64,000 bases of DNA from Cryptomeria japonica (lineage: Eukaryota; Streptophyta; Pinopsida; Cupressales; Cupressaceae), in the NCBI RefSeq assembly GCF_030272615.1, contig NC_081410.1, positions 506,935,942 to 506,999,941 on the forward strand, written 5' to 3'. The notes beneath the pieces were generated by a model that had not been told where the DNA came from, ran no database searches, and worked only from the letters and a program-made list of their open reading frames with translations. Positions 56,024-64,000 of the stretch are shown piece by piece (position 1 is the stretch's first letter; every line of letters begins with the position of its first letter). The translations under genes and the position numbers were made by a program.

Positions 56024-57270
56024 TTCTGGTTCTTTTCTATGTTTTGAGCATTTTTTCTAGATTTTTGAGTATCAATCTAGGTTTTTCCAATTTCTTAGTT
56101 GATCCTGTAGTTTGTTCAAAGGTTGTGTTGTTCTTTTGAGTTCTCTAGGATGTCTAGAGTAATATTTTGATGTGTTATTTGATCATTTCTATTTCTGCAA
56201 GAGTAGTATTGCCTTTCCATGTTGATTGTTCTTTTCTCTATGATATTGTGTGATCTATGAGATCTATGCACATTATGCTAGTGGCTCAATGTGTATTTAT
56301 GACTTTGATCTTAGATAGATGGATTGTGTTTTGTGGGCCTTCTTACTTTATTGTTTATGAGGCCTAGCTACATGATTAGGGGGAGTGGGCTTCCGTGAGC
56401 CTGTTGAGGTCATGAGGAATGGATTGCTAGGATTCTTGTATAATAGAGCTGGCGTCTAGACCATTTGGATAGCTCATTGGAGGTTTTCCATTGTAATTGA
56501 TAAGTGATAACATAATATTTGATATTAGGTGTGTTCGGTAGAGTAACTCATCTAAGCAAGATAATAAATGTGTTTTGTAATACCCATCTCATGGATTGGA
56601 GACTGGAGTGAGGTGGTAGATTTGGTAACCAAGTAAACCGTACTACCTTGAATTTCTCAAAGGTTGAGATAGTTTCACATGTGTGTCCTATGTGGTAGAA
56701 TGTGATGACACTTTTTCCCTACATGTTCGTCCTAGTTCCTTATGTCTTGTTGATGAGTCACCTCTAGAGGTTTCTTGGTTGTTGGTATGTTTTTCCTTGG
56801 TTTGTGTTAGAGTTTTTTCCTCCTTGGTTTTTAGGTGTTAGCTTAGATCTAGAGTGTGTGTGGGATCTTGTGTCATTTCCTAGCACGAGGGGTGGTTCCT
56901 TTGGTTCCACATGGTTGGGTGGTTGGTGCCTTTCTTCCATTGAGATGCTTTTCTTGGATTTTTTGTGTAGATGTGGATCTCTTAGCTCTTTAGTTCATGG
57001 GTGGATATTTATAGCATATTATTGTACATGATTCATTTAACTTGTATATTTAATTCTATTGAGAACTATGCTCATTGTTGTAAAAGACATTATGTGCATG
57101 TATCATGTGTATATTGAGAATGTTTAATAATGAGGATAATGGATATCGGATCTATGGATATGTACTTAGTTCTATGCTTGTAATGATGTAATTAGTCCAT
57201 ATTTTTATAGTTAATAATGTGATAATTGGTATTGAAATATTTATTTGATGTTAAAAGAAGGGTAAGTGCA
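56024..57270. other. Unclassified stretch
   Basis: No supported gene; the 75-codon ORF at 56804 is unsupported. May be part of an old LTR element. Confidence 0.4.
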
Positions 57271-57447
57271 CAAAGATAGTGTGCAGAAAATTAGACACAC
57301 ACCTAAAAAAACCTTGAAAAAATAGGCACTGCGTTTGCAGTACTTAAAATTCAAATCACCTCGTACGCGCTAAGGTTGTTGTCCTTGAGCCTAAAGGGAC
57401 AAAAGCGTGTACGTGGTTCCTTTATAAAAAAGACTGCGTATGCAGTT

Positions 57448-57489
57448 CTTTAGGACTTAGGACCCCGTATGCAGTTTTAAGTCCTAAAG
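57448..57489. repeat. Perfect 12-bp inverted repeat with ACTGCGTATGCAGT motifs nearby
   Basis: CTTTAGGACTTA (57448-57459) and its complement TAAGTCCTAAAG (57478-57489) around an 18-nt loop. Flanked by palindromic ACTGC-GTAT-GCAGT (about 57432-57445) and related CGTATGCAGT copies (57320-57480), upstream of the gene remnant starting near 57619. Confidence 0.7.
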
Positions 57490-57618
57490 CACCGTGCACG
57501 CGGTACTTGACAATTTTTTTTTTTATGGCCAACTATGTCTTATTTTTTACACGTCTGCGAGTTGAGAATTTGGGTTATTTCTCACTAAATTGCACGTGGG
57601 CTTCCTCGTTTCTCACCT

Positions 57619-60192
57619 AAACACCATGGATCAAGGTTGATTTTACTTGAGTTTTGTTTTTCTTTCACATTTGTTCAACTTTTTTTACATTTTAAATTTA
57701 AATTCATTTATTTTGATTAGGTTTTTAAATTTTTTGTTACACAAACCAAATTCTGAAAATCCACAACAACAACAAGATGCACCTCCTCAAAACCGCAAAC
57801 ACAACCCATAGAATACACCTCCAGCTCCTCCTTTTGACTGTATACCTGATACACATGAGCAATTACTTAATCAGTTAGGGAAAAACATAGCTAAAATAAA
57901 TAAACTGATTAATAAATTTAGAGCATCTGAGCTTGCGCATCATAAATCCCTCAGCACTATCCTAGAAACATTAGTTAGTGGTGTCACTACAGTTTCCACT
58001 CAAATTATAAAATGGGGAAACTATAGGGATATGTGTCATCAATATTATGCTAGTGAATTATCATATGAGGGAGTGAAAAACAAAAACATTAGTAAACAAT
58101 AAATATGTGCCCTTTTTGTTGATCCTAGAACTAGTGAGTCGTTACCTCTTAATGCAAAGAGGTTTCCCATACATCTGTAAACTAATGTGCAAATGAAGAA
58201 TCATTTTTGGTAGAGGTGGTGGATGGTGTTTGATGGTTACCTTGTAATAATTTTGAGGTATTTTTTGAGGAAACTATACTCTACGTTTGTCCTCAATGTG
58301 CTGCCTAATTATTTTGACATGAGAGAGTTCCATGGTAAAGGTGGCGGCTCTGTCCAAGATAGACCTAGGGCCCGTAGGTGAGTAGCCAAGGAGAGTTGTC
58401 GCCCCCTAGAACCCAAACCCAAGGTGCATTTGACTATCCCAGTAGACCTGAAAAAGTTGATGGAGCTACAGACTCTTCAGGTGGCCATAGCATTGAATGA
58501 TGCGATCATCCAACATGGGACACAGTTAGCACACCCTCTTGTATCAGATGATGAGCCATTAGTTGTTGTAGATGGTGCTAGTGAGCCCATTCAGCATGTG
58601 TGTGCCACTTGCTTAGGGATATGCACAAGGAGGGATTATGAGGCCACTACAAATGGATCCACATCTCATTTGTGCACGATTTGCAAGAGTATATGTTAGA
58701 CCCGCACGACTGAGGATGTGGCACTAATGAATGAGTTGATGGACATGTTGTTTGGCAATCAACCACAGAAGCAGGTGTGTTGATTTGAATTCATAGCATT
58801 TTATTTATCAGTCACTTAAAAATTGTAATTGTAAATGAATTTTCATTTATAGATCAATTTAAATTGATACAAATAATATGCATTTCTAGATGCAATAGTG
58901 GTATCTGATATTCCTCCTGCAATTACTACGGTGGCAACTTTGACATCTAAGGTATAAATTTTGTAACATGTTAAAATAGAATAGTACATGTTGAATTCAA
59001 AAAAATTACAAGATACTAACTCTCTTTAATGTTTGACATTTTTTTGTCTGTAGGCATTTTCAAGGGACCAAATATCCCTGATTGATGATGTCACACTCTC
59101 ACCGATTGATTTTGGCCTACAAGGCTATAGAGTATCATATTTTGTACAGCTTATTTTACGTATTCTTTTGAAGGAATATAAAAGTCATTTCATTTTTTAT
59201 TTGTTAAATTATGTTTAATATTATTTGTACTAATATCTCATGTTAATTTTGTTTTTTTAGGGTACCCCCTCTATCTCTAGGCCTCGTCCTTAGAAAAATA
59301 AATACTCGAGGATGCAAAAACATGGGAAGAAGGTAATTGAACATTTATTTAAAAATGTTAAAATTGTTTTAGTAGGGATTTGTAGATTGATTAGTGTTTT
59401 TGTTTGTTTTATATGTACAACAGTCACTGAGCTATGTTGAATGTACCTGATATGCTTGAGGATTGAGATAGAGAGTGGAGGTATGTATCTCTACTTTATT
59501 TTCTTTATTTGATGATTATAAGAACATGTACATGTGAAGCTGTGAAAAATTATAATCTTAAGTTTTTTTCATACAGGAAATATCCATAGTTGCTTCATCA
59601 ATGGCGAGCCCTCACTTAGTGTATTGGAGAAGCATCTCAAGCTCCAGTACACTTTTTTTTGATATATTACATTAATTGTATTTAACCTACAATACTTATC
59701 ATTATATTAATTATATTTTATCTTTAGACATTTTTCGTATAGGTAATAGCTATAGTTGCTTCATCAATGGCGACCACTCCTCAAACTACTGGAGAAGCAT
59801 TTGAGGCTTCGATACACTTTTGTTCTCTATATTGTATATTTTTAGTGTTTTTGGTCTATATCTGGTAGTACATTGTATTAATTGTGTTTAATCTACAATA
59901 GGCCCCTTCGCGATTCAACCATAACTTGGATCCTTTCAAGTTTGTGTTCAAGAAAACTTCTAAGACTGATAAGGAGAAGAGAAATAGGACAATAGATCCT
60001 AGATCAACAAATTAGGTAATCTACATTTCAATTGCAAAGAAATTATGGTTAAATGCATAGTTATGTTGATAATTTTGAACTATTTTCTACAAAAGGATTC
60101 TAACTTGTCTTTTGAATTATGGTTGTCCAGCCATCTACAGACTTCTGTACTACATCAAAGAGGCTCAATTTTGATGATCCACCACAAGTATA
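57619..60192 (+). pseudogene. Decayed multi-exon gene of the unrecognised proline-rich family (copy 2)
   Basis: Coding blocks in the order of copy 1 (5427-6823): Gln/Pro-rich PQQQQDAPPQN and NTPPAPPFD (57770-57840); helical HEQLLNQLGKNIAKINKLIN; YYASELSYEGV ... CALFVDPRTSESLPLNAKR; RWWMVFDGYLVIILRYFLRK, LYSTFVLNVLPNYFD (58210-58330); a free 91-codon frame (58424-58699) with HVCATCLGIC and HLCTICKSIC Cys pairs. Smaller exon-like pieces with AG/GT borders follow at about 58885, 59055, 59270, 59577, 59743, 59900 and 60130, ending NFDDPPQV and TAG at 60190-60192. Several in-frame stops. No known domain recognised; the CxxC pairs might bind metal. Confidence 0.5.
59577..59820 (+). repeat. Duplicated exon-like segment
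   Basis: ATAGTTGCTTCATCAATGGC and flanking sequence occur at about 59586 and 59751, each after an AG acceptor-like site (166 bp apart) and each ending near a TACACTTTT stretch. Confidence 0.7.
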
Positions 60193-60896
60193 GGATCATA
60201 TAGTGTTATTTGTGGTCAATAAATGACCAATGCATGTAGATATATTCTACATTTTTATTGTATATCGATTTGGACATGGCATATGCCACATTTTTGTAAA
60301 ACTTGTACTGACTTGGCATATATGTCTTTTTTGATATATATAAATGTTGATATTCAATCCAATAAATGTGTATTGTGTTCATTATTGTACATTTTGTTGA
60401 CATTGATAGGCATATTCGATAGATACAAAATTTATTCACTGTGTTGATTATTGTGCATTTTGATATATATAAATGATTATTTATAAAGAATTTATTCAGT
60501 GTATTTGGTGGCTTCCCTTTTATAACATTAAATGAATATTTTCTTATGTAATCAACAATATGAATATAAACAACAAAAATCTATGATATAAAACAAATGT
60601 TGCAATCGTGGAATATGATTTGATAAACTTTCTAAAATGTTGAATTAACCCTACAAAACTCTTTGTTTTGATGCAAATGAAATTCAATGGTAATGGTCAG
60701 ATTTGATCCATGGTAATGATCAGTGGATGCTTTTTATTCCTTTCATTTATATTTGTCAATGTGTGTGGTGCGAGAGCACTCTCATGCTCGCAATGGTCAA
60801 ATTTTGTTTCTCATCTTGTTTTACCATTGTTTTATCTAAATAAGGTATTTTTGGACCATTAATGATCATTTGAAGCCATTTGTGAAAGTTTGAGGT
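60193..60896. other. Spacer, nothing recognised
   Basis: Overlapping short ORFs on both strands (60206-60447) are AT-rich and unsupported. Confidence 0.5.
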
Positions 60897-62107
60897 TGTA
60901 GGGTCATAAAATTGTGACCCTAGCAATTTATTACTGCATTAGGGTCCTCACGCATGCAAACTCGAATCCTCAAGCCTGATCAGAGACCAGAGAGTGCCCA
61001 GCTTACAAAAATAGCTTCTTCCTTGGTCTTTGCATCACCCCATGAGAATTCTTCCCTAGAGAAAGGGGAAGGACAATAGCGTGGTGCCACTGTCCCCCCT
61101 TGGATAGGGGCATAGTGCCCTTGTCCCTGCCATTTTTTAGGGCAGGAACCTTCTTAGAGCATGCCTTGTGGGTTGTGCCTCAAGCTAGAAACCTCCCCAA
61201 TGTCGTCCCATGACGAAATTCAAATCCTTCAAACATGTATTTAAGGGGGCATTCACTCTCTCATTTTCTTAAGTTGGATAGGTCAAATTGGAGAGATTCA
61301 AGTTGCATAAGAGATCAAGTATTCAAGCATTCAAGCATTATATTCCAGCATTGAGCATTCTCAAGTCTCCCTCTGAAACTAGGTGTTGCATTTAAGTCAA
61401 GGATTCAACCATTGAAGAGGAGATCCCTTTCAACATTCAATTCCACACAAGCACTTCTATCAACATCGCTACTACAACCTCCCTTGAGGTGTTTTATAAT
61501 TCAGTCTTTCATTTACATCTACTTGCAAGTACTTTCTTTCATTACTTGGTTAATTCCACAACTAGGGTTTGACCTAAAGACAAAGCCCCAATTCCAACAC
61601 ATTTCCCTCTCTTTTCTATGTGTGTGTTATAGGTGCATAGTTGTACTTTCATATTCAGGCTTCATTTGCAGAGGCAAAAAAACCCTTTTCATTTCACGGA
61701 TTTTTTGGAGTACCCTGAACATTCCCACCATAGTCTGAACAACTTTTTATCAAATTCACAGGGCGACTTCATCTCGACATTTTGTTGCCAAATCCAAGTG
61801 CACAGCTTCATCCCATATTCCAATCTCAAGTTATAATCGATTCTTTGTCACTTTTGCACTACATAATTTAATCAATTCCTTTTCATTTCAAACAAAGGAA
61901 GAGGGGATCATCCTAACATTCTCAATTCATCTAGAGTTTAATCTATCATCTTTGTGTGGAGATTTAATCTAGTGAATTATCTCATCTCTTATCTTCCTAA
62001 TGTAATGGTTAAAAGTTATTGAAGGATAATCAATAGTAAAACTCTCATCTCTCTTTAATGGAAAGGGTTGTTTTCCCCTTGATCCATCACTCATCAATTT
62101 CCCACCA
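60897..62107 (+). repeat. 5' LTR of right-hand Tat-like element (about 1.2 kb)
   Basis: Begins TGTAGGGTCATAAAATTG, like the nested element's TGTAGCGTCATAAATTG, and ends about CCCACCA (62107) or a few bases later, followed by the PBS. A GC-rich GGGGC segment at 61080-61140 resembles the VNTR of the nested element's LTR. TATA-like TGTATTTAAGG near 61232. The ORFs at 61412-61836 are LTR sequence. Confidence 0.7.
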
Positions 62108-62115
62108 TTATATTT

Positions 62116-62130
62116 TGGTGAACCCGACAT
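62116..62130 (+). other. Primer binding site of right-hand element
   Basis: TGGTGAACCCGACAT, matching 14 of the first 15 bases of the PBS of the nested and left elements. Confidence 0.8.
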
Positions 62131-63325
62131 CTTGCATGCTTTCCTTTGAACAACATTGCATATTTTTCATTTAAAAGTTTCAACTTTCTGCAAACTTAGT
62201 GGTTAATTCATTAAAAACCCTAATTTTTAAAATTAAAATTGAACTTGGGATTTGTAAAAGATTGCTTGTGGTTATCTTAGATTTAAAAATTGTTTTGTTT
62301 TTCAAATTCAATTTCCTCTTTGCTTTGTTCAATTTACAATTAAAATTTACAAAATTAAGAGGTTATTTGTTAAAACCCTAATTTTCAAAAATCATATTGA
62401 ACTTGTGCAAAAATTGGATTTCCATTTAATTTCAGATTTCTGCTTGTTCTCAAATTTGTCTTCAATCCTACAATTCAAATATTCAATTTCTCCCCTTTTT
62501 CCGAAAATTCAAATTTTTAAATTAAGTGGTTAGGTCATCAAACCCGAATTTTCAAATTTAATTGGATTTTGTGGGAATTTCAAATCAATTTCATTTCAAT
62601 TCAAATTTCTAAACATTTTCCAAGGTATCGCTATCTATTAGGTTTGACCTTTTTCAAAATTGCAATTCAATTCCTCTTTTTCTTCAAAACCCTGATAGGG
62701 TCCTATTTTCACCTTTGTGCCTTCATTTCGCCCATCTAGAGATTGTAAAATTCGCCACTTTTGGGGGGTTAGATTTAAAATCATCATAGTATCTATCCCT
62801 AAAAATTTCAAACAAAGTTGGCCAGACCATTTGCTTTCCCGCCACGGTCCTCGACTTCTTTCTCGAAACTTTGGGAGACGATTATGACTGTATTTAATAT
62901 CCTAAATCTAGAAGATTGTTTGATTTTATCAATTTTTGATCCCTCTAAAATCGGAAATATCTTCAAAATTCATCATTTCAACTTTCAAGAATTTTTTTTA
63001 AATTAAGAGGTTAATTATAACCTGCCCTGATTTTAAAAATTCTAATTTTAAAATTAAGTGGTCTTCCCTTGGCCCTAATTTTAAAATTCCAATTTCCTTT
63101 CCTTTTTGGAAAATTGTGTCATCCTCTTCCCCCAACAGAGTTGAAATTGTGTAATCATTATTTTCTTGAGTTTTGCATTACTCAATTTTGTAAGCTTTGT
63201 TCCACAATTCAAAATTCAAATTTTCCCTCTAGTGCATAAGTTTTACAACTATCAGTCCTCCCTATCCTATCCCCGTTAGATGAATCATTAGAATTAAGGC
63301 TTCCCAAGGTTTAATTACCAAGGAG
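62131..63325 (+). other. Leader of right-hand element
   Basis: AT-rich, with about five degenerate copies of AAATTAAGWGGTTA followed by (A)CCCTAATTTT (near 62195, 62353, 62519, 63001 and 63050). No leader ORF like those at 1046 or 42620 was found. Confidence 0.6.
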
Positions 63326-64000
63326 ATGGAGCCTAATTTGGGTGACTTCTTTAATGAGGATCATGCTAATTCTTCCCATCCTAATGATGTACCTATTGAT
63401 GGATCTCATGATGAAGAAGAAGCTTTAACTAGGGTTTCTTTAGATCAACTTTCTACATTGGACAATCAATTTGACAGTTTTCAACAATGGATGTCCCAAG
63501 AATACCCTAATAATGAAGCTCTTCCATTAATTGAAGGTCTGAAGTGCATGCTTCAAAGTGATGAGAAAGAAATTGATATATTGTGTGGCATTGTACATAT
63601 TATTGATTCTAATGTCATGCCTATCAAGAGTTGTGTAGGTTATTCATAACCTTCAACACAAGTCAATTCCTCTATTCCTTTGACGAATCCTATGACTAGT
63701 ATTCGTACTTTCACATCTAGCATCATGACTAATTCAACTCAAAATGTCATTCCTACAACCATAGGTCATGGGGGAAATCCCTCTTCTTCATTTAATCCTC
63801 CATTGGTACCTATGTCTACCATGAGTATTCCTATTATTCCTCAACCAATCAGTGTGACACAAGGGGGCAATTCCTTCAACAACTTTATTTCTCCTTTAAG
63901 TGTCCCTTTTCCTACCCAATCATCACCAATGCCTACTTATCATAGTGTCCCACCACCTTATTCTCAGTCCATGCCTTCTTTCAGCAACATCACACCACCT
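63326..64000 (+). pseudogene. gag-like N-terminus of right-hand element, cut by window edge
   Basis: ATG 63326, acidic start (MEPNLGDFFNEDHANSSHPN, GSHDEEEALTRVSLDQLS), helical region, one in-frame TAA at 63647-63649, then the same frame stays open to base 64000 with a Ser/Thr/Pro-rich part (NPPLVPMSTMSIPIIPQPIS, PPPYSQSMPSF). Assigned as gag from position after LTR, PBS and leader; no capsid core is visible yet. Confidence 0.5.

Noticed and set aside
60206-60447. Overlapping ORFs on both strands
   Set aside because: AT-rich mirror ORFs without motif; fits chance.
61412-61836. 108- and 67-codon ORFs
   Set aside because: Inside the LTR upstream of the primer site.

Overview
The window is non-coding-rich nuclear DNA of a large-genome seed plant. 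Gigantic Ty3/gypsy elements of the Tat type (RNase H followed by a second, archaeal-like RNase H), a Sirevirus-like copia remnant, a LINE remnant and very few host-like exons fit a conifer or other gymnosperm, but a large-genome angiosperm cannot be excluded from sequence alone. No tRNA, rRNA or intact host gene was recognised.

Layout. (1) 1-5426: the 5' part of a minus-strand Tat element (LTR 3326-5426, PBS, leader, leader ORF, start of gag) that runs off the left edge. (2) 5427-8195: a decayed minus-strand gene of an unrecognised proline-rich family and a palindrome-rich tandem array. (3) 8196-10450: the 3' end of a minus-strand Sirevirus-like copia element (env-like coiled-coil ORF, PPT, LTR). 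(4) 11124-16492 and 16507-20362 + 47167-48221: a tandem duplication of about 5.4 kb. Each copy carries the same small non-autonomous LTR element (266-bp LTRs, TTTAT target duplication) with an unrecognised long decayed ORF. (5) 20363-47166: a very large minus-strand Tat element (1474-bp LTRs, ATATG target duplication) inserted in the second duplicate; the first duplicate preserves the empty site. It has a leader ORF, gag-protease, G-patch, RT, RNase H, second RNase H and integrase on the minus strand. Near its 3' end, antisense, sits a plant-mobile-domain (PMD) gene with its own TATA box and an intron. (6) 33722-42214: an 8.5-kb Tat-derived element (1675/1645-bp LTRs, GTGTG target duplication) nested inside gag of element 5. 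It has one intact 1051-codon ORF with protease and G-patch but no RT, RNase H or integrase. (7) 48222-57260: LINE, Sirevirus-like LTR and unknown remnants. (8) 57619-60192: a decayed multi-exon plus-strand paralogue of the gene in (2). (9) 60897-64000: 5' LTR, PBS, leader and gag start of a plus-strand Tat-like element that runs off the right edge.

The most striking unexplained signal is a set of arrays of a short GCGCTA-like motif spaced almost exactly 21 bp apart. They lie in the leader of the large Tat element, in the intron of its antisense PMD gene (21-21-18 rhythm) and in a decayed copy near 55.8 kb. Other shared, unexplained parts are a leader ORF upstream of gag and a 20-nt leader hairpin, both found in two diverged elements.

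Order of events read from the nesting: small LTR element inserts; segment duplicates in tandem; large Tat element inserts in copy 2; 8.5-kb element inserts into its gag.
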